From positions 13,764,168-13,828,167 of the forward strand of contig OZ038531.1 in the NCBI GenBank assembly GCA_964036665.1: 64,000 nt of DNA, read 5' to 3'. Shown here piece after piece: positions 26,820 through 37,499 of this stretch; positions within the stretch are counted from its first letter, which is position 1; each line of letters begins with the position of its first letter. The notes beneath the pieces are model-generated. The model was not told the DNA's origin, searched no databases, and saw only the letters and a list, made by a program, of their open reading frames with translations. Made by a program: the position numbers and the translations under genes. Source of the DNA: Gordius sp. MW1 (Eukaryota; Nematomorpha; Gordioida; Gordea; Gordiidae).

Positions 26820-28857
26820 TATGATCCCAAGTAAAAATTTATCAGAATCTAAAAACTATTACTTTGAAATCATGATCGCATAGAGCAGTTTTCAAAAAAT
26901 AAGCACTCACGTTGCGATACAACAAACTAATCGCAACAATAAAACGTTGTCTTTTGTCAAAATGATAGTTCTCGCAGCTTAAAACCTCTTTTCGGAAGTC
27001 AATCGAGGATAATCGGATTCTCAAATTGGCTTACTTTTATATATTTTTTCATGCTCTTTCACATAGAATCAAAAAAAAATAAATATTTTTGCCTCAAAAA
27101 TTTTCACATATTTTTCTTTGAACCGTATTTATTCGATGAAAGTTGTCGTTTTCAAACGTGGTTTCTAAGATCCCAAGTAAAAATTTATCAGAATCTAAAA
27201 ACTATTACTTTGAAATCATGATCGCATAGAGCAGTTTTCAAAAATTAAGCACTCACGTTGCGATACAACAAACTAATCGCAACAATAAAACGTTGTCTTT
27301 TGTCAAAATGATAGTTCTAGCAGCTTAAAACCTCTTTTCGGAAGTCAATCGAGGATAATCGGATTCTTAAATTGGCTTACTTTTATATATTTTTTCATGC
27401 TCTTTCACATAGAATCGAAAAAAATAAATATTTTTACCTCAAAATTTTTCACATATTTTTCTTTGAACCGTATTCATCCGATTAAAGTTGTCGTTTTCAG
27501 ACGTGGTTTCTATAATCCCAAGTAAAAATTTATCAGAATTTAAAAACTATTACTTTGAAATCATGATCGCATAGAGCAGTTTTCAAAAATTAAGCACATA
27601 CAACAAACTAATCGCAACAATAAAACGTTGTCTTTTGTCAAAATGATAGTTATCGCAGCTTAAAACCTCTTTTCGGAAGTCAATCGAGGATAATAGGATT
27701 CTCAAATTGGATTACTTTTATATATTTTTTCATGCTCTTTCACATAGAATTGAAAAAATAAATATTTTTACCTCAAAATTTTTCACATATTTTTCTTTGA
27801 ACCGTATTCATCCGATGAAAGTTGTCGTTTTCAGACGTGGTTTTATAATCCCAAGTAAAAATTTATCAGAATTTAAAAACTATTACTTTGAAATCATGAT
27901 CGCATAGAGCAGTTTTCAAAAATTAAGCACATACAACAAACTAATCGCAACAATAAAACGTTGTCTTTTGTCAAAATGATAGTTCTCGCTGCTTAAAACC
28001 TCTTTTAGGAAGTCAATCGAGGATAATAGGATTCTCAAATTGGCTTACTTTTATATATTTTTTCATGCTCTTTCACATAGAATCGAAAAAATAAATATTT
28101 TTACCTCAAAATTTTTCACATATTTTTCTTTGAACCGTATTCATCCGATGAAAGTTGTCGTTTTCAGACGTGGTTTTATAATCCCAAGTAAAAATTTATC
28201 AGAATTTAAAAACTATTACTTTGAAATCATGATCGCATAGAGCAGTTTTCAAAAATTAAGCACATACAACAAACTAATCGCAACAATAAAACGTTGTCTT
28301 TTGTCAAAATGATAGTTCTCGCTGCTTAAAACCTCTTTTAGGAAGTCAATCGAGGATAATAGGATTCTCAAATTGGCTTACTTTTATATATTTTTTCATG
28401 CTCTTTCACATAGAATCGAAAAAATAAATATTTTTACCTCAAAATTTTTCACATATTTTTCTTTGAACCGTATTCATCCGATGAAAGTTGTCGTTTTCAG
28501 ACGTGGTTTCTATGATCCCAAGTAAAAATTTATCAGAATCTAAAAACTATTACTTTGAAATCATGATCGCATAGAGCAGTTTTCAAAAATTAAGCACTCA
28601 CGTTGCGATACAACAAACTAATCGCAACAATAAAACGTTGTCTTTTGTCAAAATGATAGTTCTCGCAGCTTAAAACCTCTTTTCGGAAGTCAATCGAGGA
28701 TAATCGGATTCTCAAATTGGCTTACTTTTATATATTTTTTCATGCTCTTTCACATAGAATCAAAAAAAAAAAAAATATTTTTGCCTCAAAAATTTTCACA
28801 TATTTTTCTTTGAACCGTATTCATTCGATGAAAGTTGTCGTTTTCAGACGTGGTTTC
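26820..28857 (+). repeat. 6-monomer higher-order repeat, 2038 bp, copy 1
   Basis: Landmarks at 26842, 27707 and 28040 recur at 28880, 29745 and 30078, all 2038 bp later. Shared private changes include TTCAAAAAATAAGC, GATAGTTCTAGCAGC, GGATTACTTTTATA, AGACGTGGTTTTATAATCCC and CTCGCTGC. Two adjacent monomers (27706 and 28039, 333 bp apart) carry the same TTTTATAATCCC deletion and are themselves a local duplication. Confidence 0.88.
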
Positions 28858-30355
28858 TAAGATCCCAAGTAAAAATTTATCAGAATCTAAAAACTATTAC
28901 TTTGAAATCATGATCGCATAGAGCAGTTTTCAAAAAATAAGCACTCACGTTGCGATACAACAAACTAATCGCAACAATAAAACGTTGTCTTTTGTCAAAA
29001 TGATAGTTCTCGCAGCTTAAAACCTCTTTTCGGAAGTCAATCGAGGATAATCGGATTCTCAAATTGGCTTACTTTTATATATTTTTTCATGCTCTTTCAC
29101 ATAGAATCAAAAAAAAATAAATATTTTTGCCTCAAAAATTTTCACATATTTTTCTTTGAACCGTATTCATTCGATGAAAGTTGTCGTTTTCAGACGTGGT
29201 TTCTAAGATCCCAAGTAAAAATTTATCAGAATCTAAAAACTATTACTTTGAAATCATGATCGCATAGAGCAGTTTTCAAAAATTAAGCACTCACGTTGCG
29301 ATACAACAAACTAATCGCAACAATAAAACGTTGTCTTTTGTCAAAATGATAGTTCTAGCAGCTTAAAACCTCTTTTCGGAAGTCAATCGAGGATAATCGG
29401 ATTCTTAAATTGGCTTACTTTTATATATTTTTTCATGCTCTTTCACATAGAATCGAAAAAAATAAATATTTTTACCTCAAAATTTTTCACATATTTTTCT
29501 TTGAACCGTATTCATCCGATGAAAGTTGTCGTTTTCAGACGTGGTTTCTATAATCCCAAGTAAAAATTTATCAGAATTTAAAAACTATTACTTTGAAATC
29601 ATGATCGCATAGAGCAGTTTTCAAAAATTAAGCACATACAACAAACTAATCGCAACAATAAAACGTTGTCTTTTGTCAAAATGATAGTTCTCGCAGCTTA
29701 AAACCTCTTTTTGGAAGTCAATCGAGGATAATAGGATTCTCAAATTGGATTACTTTTATATATTTTTTCATGCTCTTTCACATAGAATTGAAAAAATAAA
29801 TATTTTTACCTCAAAATTTTTCACATATTTTTCTTTGAACCGTATTCATCCGATGAAAGTTGTCGTTTTCAGACGTGGTTTTATAATCCCAAGTAAAAAT
29901 TTATCAGAATTTAAAAACTATTACTTTGAAATCATGATCGCATAGAGCAGTTTTCAAAAATTAAGCACATACAACAAACTAATCGCAACAATAAAACGTT
30001 GTCTTTTGTCAAAATGATAGTTCTCGCTGCTTAAAACCTCTTTTAGGAAGTCAATCGAGGATAATAGGATTCTCAAATTGGCTTACTTTTATATATTTTT
30101 TCATGCTCTTTCACATAGAATCGAAAAAATAAATATTTTTACCTCAAAATTTTTCACATATTTTTCTTTGAACCGTATTCATCCGATGAAAGTTGTCGTT
30201 TTCAGACGTGGTTTTATAATCCCAAGTAAAAATTTATCAGAATTTAAAAACTATTACTTTGAAATCATGATCGCATAGAGCAGTTTTCAAAAATTAAGCA
30301 CATACAACAAACTAATCGCAACAATAAAACGTTGTCTTTTGTCAAAATGATAGTT
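28858..30355 (+). repeat. 6-monomer higher-order repeat, partial copy 2
   Basis: It follows copy 1 directly and matches it for about 1.5 kb. It ends near 30355, where CTCGCAGC replaces the CTCGCTGC expected from copy 1. Small differences are visible, such as CTCTTTTTGGAAG near 29706 against CTCTTTTCGGAAG in copy 1. Confidence 0.84.
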
Positions 30356-32807
30356 CTCGCAGCTTAAAACCTCTTTTCGGAAGTCAATCGAGGATAATCG
30401 GATTCTCAAATTGGCTTACTTTTATATATTTTTTCATGCTCTTTCACATAGAATCAAAAAAAAAATAAATATTTTTGCCTCAAAAATTTTCACATATTTT
30501 TCTTTGAACCGTATTCATTCGATGAAAGTTGTCGTTTTCAGACGTGGTTTCTAAGATCCCAAGTAAAAATTTATCAGAATCTAAAAACTATTACTTTGAA
30601 ATCATGATCGCATAGAGCAGTTTTCAAAAATTAAGCACTCACGTTGCGATACAACAAACTAATCGCAACAATAAAACGTTGTCTTTTGTCAAAATGATAG
30701 TTCTCGCATCTTAAAACCTCTTTTCGGAAGTCAATCGAGGATAATAGGATTCTCAAATTGGCTTACTTTTATATATTTTTTCATGCTCTTTCACATAGAA
30801 TCGAAAAAAATAAATATTTTTACCTCAAAATTTTTCACATATTTTTCTTTGAACCGTATTCATCCGATGAAAGTTGTCGTTTTCAGACGTGGTTTCTATG
30901 ATCCCAAGTAAAAATTTATCAGAATTTAAAAACTATTACTTTGAAATCATGATCGCATAGAGCAGTTTTCAAAAATTAAGCATCACGTTGCGATACAACA
31001 AACTAATCGCAACAATAAAACGTTGTCTTTTGTCAAAATGATAGATCTCGCAGCTTAAAACCTCTTTTCGGAAGTCAATCGAGGATAATAGGATTCTCAA
31101 ATTGGCTTACTTTTATATATTTTTTCATGCTCTTTCACATAGAATCGAAAATATTTTTACCTCAAAATTTTTCACATATTTTTCTTTGAACCGTATTCAT
31201 CCGATGAAAGTTGTCGTTTTCAGACGTGGTTTCTATGATCCCAAGTAAAAATTTATCAGAATTTAAAAATTATTACTTTGAAATCATGATCGCATAGAGC
31301 AGTTTTCAAAAATTAAGCACTCACGTTGCGATACAACAAACTAATCGCAACAATAAAACGTTGTCTTTTGTCAAAATGATAGTTCTCGCAGCTTAAAACC
31401 TCTTTTCGGAAGTCAATCGAGGTTAATCGGATTCTCAAATTGGCTTACTTTTATATATTTTTTCATGCTCTTTCACATAGAATCGAAAAAAATAAATATT
31501 TTTGCCTCAAAAATTTTCACATATTTTTCTTTGAACCGTATTCATTCGATGAAAGTTGTCGTTTTCAGACGTGGTTTCTAAGATCCCAAGTAAAAATTTA
31601 TCAGAATCTAAAAACTATTACTTTGAAATCATGATCGCATAGAGCAGTTTTCAAAAATTAAGCACTCACGTTGCGATACAACAAACTAATCGCAACAATA
31701 AAACGTTGTCTTTTGTCAAAATGATAGTTCTCGCAGCTTAAAACCTCTTTTCGGAAGTCAATCGAGGATAATAGGATTCTCAAATTGGCTTACTTTTATA
31801 TATTTTTTCATGCTCTTTGACATAGAATCGAAAAAATAAATATTTTTACCTCAAAATTTTTCACATATTTTTCTTTGAACCGTATTCATCCGATGAAAGT
31901 TGTCGTTTTCAGACGTGGTTTCTATGATCCCAAGTAAAAATTTATCAGAATCTAAAAAACTATTACTTTGAAATCATGATCGCATAGAGCAGTTTTCAAA
32001 AATTAAGCACTCACGTTGCGATACAACAAACTAATCGCAACAATAAAACGTTGTCTTTTGTCAAAATGATAGTTCTCGCAGCTTAAAACCTCTTTTCGCA
32101 AGTCAATCGAGGATAATAGGATTCTCAAATTGGCTTACTTTTATATATTTTTTTATGCTCTTTCACATAGAATCGAAAAAAATAAATATTTTTACCTCAA
32201 AATTTTTCACATTTTTTTTTTTGAGCCGTATTCATCCGATGAAAGTTGTCGTTTTCAGACGTGGTTTCTATGATCCCAAGTAAAAATTTATCAGAATTTA
32301 AAAACTATTACTTTGAAATCATGATCGCATAGAGCAGTTTTCAAAAATTAAGCACTCACGTTGCGATACAACAAACTAATCGCAACAATAAAACGTTGTC
32401 TTTTGTCAAAATGATAGATCTCGCAGCTTAAAACCTCTTTTCGGAAGTCAATCGAGGATAATAGGATTCTCAAATTGGCTTACTTTTATATATTTTTTCA
32501 TGCTCTTTCACATAGAATCGAAAAAAATAAATATTTTTACCTCAAAATTTTTCACATATTTTTCTTTGAACGTATTCATCCGATGAAAGTTGTCGTTTTC
32601 AGACGTGGTTTCTATGATCCCAAGTAAAAATTTATCAGAATTTAAAAACTATTACTTTGAAATCATGATCGCATAGAGCAGTTTTCAAAAATTAAGCACA
32701 TACAACAAACTAATGGCAACGATAAAACGTTGTCTTTTGTCAAAATGATAGTTCTCGCAGCTTAAAACCTCTTTTCGGAAGTCAATCGAGGATAATAGGA
32801 TTCTCAA
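30356..32807 (+). repeat. Satellite segment shared with 37.0-39.4 kb, left flank of the transposon
   Basis: Private markers recur at a 6628-bp offset: CTCGCATCTTAAAACC (about 30703), the two-base-shorter linker AAGCATCACGTTGCG (about 30978), the 8-bp deletion AGAATCGAAAATATTTTT (31141, recurring at 37769 and again at 43579), TTCGCAAGTCAATCG, TTTTTGAGCCGTATTC, TTTGAACGTATTC, and ACTAATGGCAACGATAAAACG just before the insertion. The segment is therefore an older copy of the block that opens the 5.8-kb unit. Confidence 0.85.
32800..32807. repeat. Left 8-bp target-site duplication (ATTCTCAA)
   Basis: ATTCTCAA immediately precedes TAGTG. The same octamer follows CACTA at the right end. Intact monomers read GGATTCTCAAATTGG once at this point, so the second octamer is a true duplication. 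An 8-bp duplication is characteristic of hAT-type transposition. Confidence 0.95.
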
Positions 32808-32961
32808 TAGTGTTTCGATCTCGTCTCGTCTCGGTCTCGAATACAAAATCTCGTCTCGTCTCGGGAGCGATTAGGAAAATCTCGATCTCGTCTCGTCTCG
32901 GTCTAGAAAAATCTCGGTCTCGTCTCGTCTCGACGAGAATTCTCGTCTCGTCTCGACTTTT
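32808..32961 (+). repeat. Left terminal inverted repeat of the transposon
   Basis: It begins TAGTGTTTCG and continues with tandem TCTCG/CTCGT pentamers to TCTCGACTTTTA. The inner edge mirrors AAAAAGTCGAGA at 33786, which defines the repeat's extent. Compared with the right repeat it lacks a stretch of about 15 bases just inside the terminus (the right end has GAAAAACCGAG plus an A-run), so it appears internally shortened. It contains a perfect 16-bp palindrome at 32932-32947. Confidence 0.82.
32932..32947. repeat. Perfect 16-bp palindrome in the left terminal repeat
   Basis: GACGAGAATTCTCGTC equals its own reverse complement. It sits where the CTCGT pentamer arrays meet in opposite orientation. 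It may mark a small inverted duplication of pentamers rather than a binding site. Confidence 0.9.
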
Positions 32962-33785
32962 AAAAAAAAATATATAGGGAATAAAAATTTCTCCTATTTT
33001 ATTAAAAATATAAATAAGTGTTCAAAAATCCAAATGGCAAATTTTATATTTTTGGAAAAACTTTAATACGCAAACTTTTTAAAGATTTAGCGGGACACGA
33101 CATCTCATTGACAATATAAAGATATGAATTAACTCATAAAGATAACATTTTCTATAAAAAGTGCAGACTAAAAAAACTATAAATAAATTTGAAATAAGAT
33201 TAAATTTTATTGTTCTAGCAAATTATAATATTTGCATCAAATTCACTGTGTCTGTCAACTATAAATGGACTTCGAAAATTATAAGTTCGCTTATAGTTGA
33301 TATAGTTGCATAAGTGAGCAAAATGAGACCCTTTATTAACCTTTGCTAATGATTCAAAGTAGACCTTAACATATTTAAGGCAAACGTTTAAGTCCATTAA
33401 TATAACCATCATCAGTTATAGCCCATAGTGTTTATTGCATGTTTATGCGAGTGACATTTAATGATGTTATTATTATTTACAGAATTGATAACTAGTTGCA
33501 GAAATTAAAACGTTGTAAAACAACAATAAAAGCAGCATTATTATAGAATTAAGAACATAAGGTTTTAAACTTTAAATTAAAGAGTACGTATTTAAATGTA
33601 TGACAAAAATCAACCATACTTAGGTAAATGATTGCCAAATTTTATTTTTTTTGCAAAAATATATAATATTTACTACACTTGTGAATTTTTTTAATATTAA
33701 ATATATTCCATACATATTGATTTACACTTAATACCTTAAATGTAAATTAAAATACACAATAATTTACTAAAATCTAACGATCAAT
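32962..33785. other. AT-rich core of the transposon
   Basis: 824 bp with no similarity to the satellite and no CTCGT pentamers. It holds several T- and A-runs and stop codons in all frames. Apart from a 65-codon reading frame on the minus strand (33215-33412), nothing is seen in it. It may be the decayed remainder of a longer parent element or unrelated filler, as in many short non-autonomous transposons. Confidence 0.8.
33215..33412 (-). other. Short reading frame in the transposon core, unrecognised
   Basis: An ATG-initiated frame of 65 codons on the minus strand, the only one in the core of that size with ordinary composition. It contains CLKYVK near residues 11-16 and GSHFAHLCNYINY near residues 28-40. 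Those words are loosely reminiscent of the Cys/His region of a BED-type zinc finger, found at the N terminus of many hAT transposases, but the C-x2-C...H-x3-5-H pattern is not intact. It is probably a chance frame or an eroded transposase fragment. No function is claimed. Confidence 0.2.
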
Positions 33786-33951
33786 AAAAAGTCGAGATCT
33801 CGCCGAGAAAATCTCGTATCGTCTCGTCTCGACATCAAAATTCTCGTCTCGATCTCGACTCCATTTTTCAAATTCTCGTCTCGTCTCGTCTCGGTTTTTC
33901 GAGACGAGACGAGACGAGACCGAGATTTTTCTCGGTTTTTCCGCATCACTA
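33786..33951 (-). repeat. Right terminal inverted repeat of the transposon
   Basis: Read inward from 33951 it begins TAGTGATGCGGAAAAACCGAG and continues with GAGAC/CTCGT pentamers to the inner edge AAAAAGTCGAGA (33786-33797), which mirrors the left repeat. It is about 12 bp longer than the left repeat. Pentamers are in both orientations here, producing strong secondary-structure potential at 33875-33936. Confidence 0.82.
33875..33918. repeat. Subterminal hairpin of CTCGT pentamers (19-bp perfect stem)
   Basis: Bases 33875-33893 (a run of CTCGT pentamers) are the exact reverse complement of 33900-33918, with the 6-nt loop GTTTTT. A second small hairpin follows at once: ACCGAGA (33919-33925), loop TTTT, TCTCGGT (33930-33936). 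Such structure near a transposon end could arise by pentamer inversion. It may hamper sequencing and cloning. Confidence 0.92.
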
Positions 33952-33959
33952 ATTCTCAA
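33952..33959. repeat. Right 8-bp target-site duplication (ATTCTCAA)
   Basis: An exact copy of 32800-32807. The host monomer continues as ATTGGCTTATTTATATA from 33960. Confidence 0.95.
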
Positions 33960-36900
33960 ATTGGCTTATTTATATATTTTTTCAGGCTCTTTCACATAGA
34001 ATCGAAAAAATAAATATTTTTACCTCAAAATTTTTCACTTTTTTTTTTGAACCGTATTCATCCGATGAAAGTTGTCGTTTTCAGACGTGGTTTCTATGAT
34101 CCCAAGTAAAAACTTATCAGAATCTAAAAACTATTACTTTGAAATCATGATCGCATAGAGCAGTTTTCAAAAATTAAGCACTCACGTTGCGATACAACAA
34201 ACTAATCGCAACAATAAAACGTTGTCTTTTGTCAAAATGATAGTTCTCGCAGCTTAAAACCTCTTTTCGGAAGTCAATCGAGGATAATAGGATTCTCAAA
34301 TTGGCTTACTTTTATATATTTTTTCATGCTCTTTCACATAGAATCGAAAAAAAATGAATATTTTTACCTCAAAATTTTTCACATATTTTTCTTTGAACCG
34401 TATTCATCCGATGAAAGTTGTCTTTTTCAGACGTGGTTTCTATGATCCCAAGTAAAAATTTATCAGAATCTAAAAACTATTACTTTGAAATCATGATCGC
34501 ATAGAGCAGTTTTCAAAAATTAAGCACTCACGTTGCGATAAAACAAACTAATCGCAACAATAAAACGTTGTCTTTTGTCAAAATGATAGTTCTCGCAGCT
34601 TAAAACCTCTTTTCGGAAGTCAATCGAGGATAATCGGATTCTCAAATTGGCTTACTTTTACATATTTTTTCATGCTCTTTCACATAGAATCAAAAAAAAA
34701 TAAATATTTTTGCCTCAAAAATTTTCACATATTTTTCTTTGAACCGTATTCATTCGATGAAAGTTGTCGTTTTCAGACGTGGTTTCTAAGATCCCAAGTT
34801 AAAATTTATCAGAATTTAAAAACTATTACTTTGAAATCATGATCGCATAGAGCAGTTTTCAAAAATTAAGCACTCACGTTGCGATACAACAAACTAATCG
34901 CAACAATAAAACGTTGTCTTTTGTCAAAATGATAGATATCGCAGCTTAAAACCTCTTTTCGGAAGTCAATCGAGGATAATATAATTCTCAAATTGGCTTA
35001 CTTTTATATATTTTTTCATGCTCTTTCACATAGAATCGAAAAAAAAATATTTTTACCTCAAAATTTTTCACATATTTTTCTTTGAACTGTATTCATCCGA
35101 TAAAAGTTGTCGTTTTCAGACGTGGTTTCTATGATCCCAAGTAAAAATTTATCAGAATTTAAAAACTATTACTTTGAAATCATGATCGCATAGAGCAGTT
35201 TTCAAAAAATTAAGCACATACAACAAACTAATCGCAACAATAAAACGTTGTCTTTTGTCAAAATGATAGTTCTCGCAGCTTAAAACCTCTTTTCGGAAGT
35301 CAATCGAGGATAATAGGATTCTAAAATTGGCTTACTTTTATATATTTTTTCAGGCTCTTTCACATAGAATCGAAAAAATAAATAATTTTACCTCAAAATT
35401 TTTCACTTTTTTTTTTGAACCGTATTCATCCGATGAAAGTTGTCGTTTTCAGACGTGGTTTCTATGATCCCAAGTAAAAACTTATCAGAATCTAAAAACT
35501 ATTACTTTAAAATCATGATCGCATAGAGCAGTTTTCAAAAATTAAGCACTCACGTTGCGATACAACAAACTAATCGCAACAATAAAACGTTGTCTTTTGT
35601 CAAAATGATAGTTCTCGCAGCTTAAAACCTCTTTTCGGAAGTCAATCGAGGATAATAGGATTCTCAAATTGGCTTACTTTTATATATTTTTTCAGGCTCT
35701 TTCACATAGAATCGAAAAAATAAATATTTTTACCTCAAAATTTTTCACTTTTTTTTGAACCGTATTCATCCGACGAAAGTTGTCGTTTTCAGACGTGGTT
35801 TCTATGATCCCAAGTAAAAATTTATCAGAATCTAAAAACTATTACTTTGAAATCATGATCGCATAGAGCAGTTTTCAAAAATTAAGCACTCACGTTGCGA
35901 TAAAACAAACTAATCGCAACAATAAAACGTTGTCTTTTGTCAAAATGATAGTTCTCGCAGCTTAAAATCTCTTTTCGGAAGTCAATCGAGGATAATCGGA
36001 TTCTCAAATTGGCTTACTTTTACATATTTTTTCATGCTCTTTCACATACAATCAAAAAAAAATAAATATTTTTGCCTCAAAAATTTTCACATATTTTTCT
36101 TTGAACCGTATTCATCCGATGAAAGTTGTCGTTTTCAGACGTGGTTTCTAAGATCCCAAGTAAAAATTTATCAGAATCTAAAAACTATTACTTTGAAATC
36201 ATGATCGCATAGAGCAGTTTTCAAAAATTAAGCACTCACGTTGCGATACAACAAACTAATCGCAACAATAAAACGTTGTCTTTTGTCAAAATGATAGTTC
36301 TCGCAGCTTAAAACCTCTTTTCGGAAGTCAATCGAGGATAATAGGATTCTCAAATTGGCTTACTTTTATATATTTTTTCATGCTTTTTGACATAGAATCG
36401 AAAAAATAAATAATTTTACCTCAAAATTTTTCACTTTTTTTTTTGAACCGTATTCATCCGATGAAAGTTGTCGTTTTCAGACGTGGTTTCTATGATCCCA
36501 AGTAAAAACTTATCAGAATCTAAAAACTATTACTTTAAAATCATGATCGCATAGAGCAGTTTTCAAAAATTAAGCACTCACGTTGCGATACAACAAACTA
36601 ATCGCAACAATAAAACGTTGTCTTTTGTCAAAATGATAGTTCTCGCAGCTTAAAACCTCTTTTCGGAAGTCAATCGAGGATAATAGGATTCTCAAATTGG
36701 CTTACTTTTATATATTTTTTCAGGCTCTTTCACATAGAATCGAAAAAATAAATATTTTTACCTCAAAATTTTTCACTTTTTTTTTTGAACCGTATTCATC
36801 CGACGAAAGTTGTCGTTTTCAGACGTGGTTTCTATGATCCCAAGTAAAAATTTATCAGAATCTAAAAACTATTACTTTGAAATCATGATCGCATAGAGCA

Positions 36901-37499
36901 GTTTTCAAAAATTAAGCACTCACGTTGCGATACAACAAACTAATCGCAACAATAAAACGTTGTCTTTTGTCAAAATGATAGTTCTCGCAGCTTAAAACCT
37001 CTTTTCGGAAGTCAATCGAGGATAATCGGATTCTCAAATTGGCTTACTTTTATATATTTTTTCATGCTCTTTCACATAGAATCAAAAAAAAAATAAATAT
37101 TTTTGCCTCAAAAATTTTCACATATTTTTCTTTGAACCGTATTCATTCGATGAAAGTTGTCGTTTTCAGACGTGGTTTCTAAGATCCCAAGTAAAAATTT
37201 ATCAGAATCTAAAAACTATTACTTTGAAATCATGATCGCATAGAGCAGTTTTCAAAAATTAAGCACTCACGTTGCGATACAACAAACTAATCGCAACAAT
37301 AAAACGTTGTCTTTTGTCAAAATGATAGTTCTCGCATCTTAAAACCTCTTTTCGGAAGTCAATCGAGGATAATAGGATTCTCAAATTGGCTTACTTTTAT
37401 ATATTTTTTCATGCTCTTTCACATAGAATCGAAAAAAATAAATATTTTTACCTCAAAATTTTTCACATATTTTTCTTTGAACCGTATTCATCCGATGAA
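33960..37499 (+). repeat. Right flank of the transposon: about ten monomers in the 9-monomer order
   Basis: Monomer types appear in the order CTTATTTATA/CAGG with T-run; AAAAAAAATGAAT; TTTTACATATT with TTTTTGCCTC; ATAATTCTC with GAACTG; CTAAAATTGG with CAGG; CAGG with CCGACGAAAG; TTTTACATATT again; and GCTTTTTGACATAG. The same succession opens the 3.08-kb unit at 47.97 kb, except that here the CATTGAATCG monomer is missing and the last type carries the T-run. GTTGTCTTTTTCAG near 34417 is shared with 52.87 kb. Confidence 0.82.

Larger units (their letters stand above)
1..32807 (+). repeat. Satellite array, left arm (about 340-bp monomer)
   Basis: Head-to-tail copies of one monomer, all in the same direction, fill this arm without any unrelated sequence. 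Successive copies of the phrase ATTGGCTTAC begin at 151, 482, 817, 1147, 1492, 1827, 2157, 2490 and 2821, giving periods of 330-345 bp. Length changes come mainly from a 10-bp linker indel (GCACTCACGTTGCGATAC versus GCACATAC) and from small indels in A/T runs. Subfamily markers limited to this arm include ATTATCGCATGG (1 to about 23.2 kb) and GAGCATAACAGGATAC with TTCTAACCG. The monomer is strongly AT-rich. No start of the array is visible: base 1 is already inside a monomer. The repeat is not recognised as a named family. Confidence 0.98.
32808..33951. mobile_element. Non-autonomous hAT-like DNA transposon (1144 bp)
   Basis: The only non-satellite sequence in the window. Its ends are TAGTG and CACTA, flanked by a perfect 8-bp duplication of ATTCTCAA. 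The outer ten bases (left TAGTGTTTCG, right end read in reverse TAGTGATGCG) agree at 8 of 10 positions. Long imperfect terminal inverted repeats, about 154 bp on the left and 166 bp on the right, consist of CTCGT pentamers. They enclose an 824-bp AT-rich core. No open frame is long enough for a hAT transposase (typically 500-700 residues), and no catalytic motif is recognised, so the element would need a transposase from elsewhere. Superfamily placement rests on duplication length and end sequence. Another superfamily with 8-bp duplications is possible but less likely. Confidence 0.9.

Noticed and set aside
26842-29062. Two identical minus-strand 60-codon frames at 26842-27024 and 28880-29062
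   Set aside because: Both are the same satellite phase duplicated by the 2038-bp unit; the frame is closed in almost all other monomers. No protein features.
32808-33951. The insertion as a solo LTR or retroposon
   Set aside because: There is no TG...CA termini with a 4-6 bp duplication and no poly(A) tail; the 8-bp duplication and long inverted repeats indicate a DNA transposon.
33767-33959. Two overlapping minus-strand frames rich in Arg, Asp, Glu and Ser over the right end of the transposon
   Set aside because: They are translations of the CTCGT/GAGAC pentamers in two frames; simple repeats stay open by chance. One even runs through the target-site duplication.
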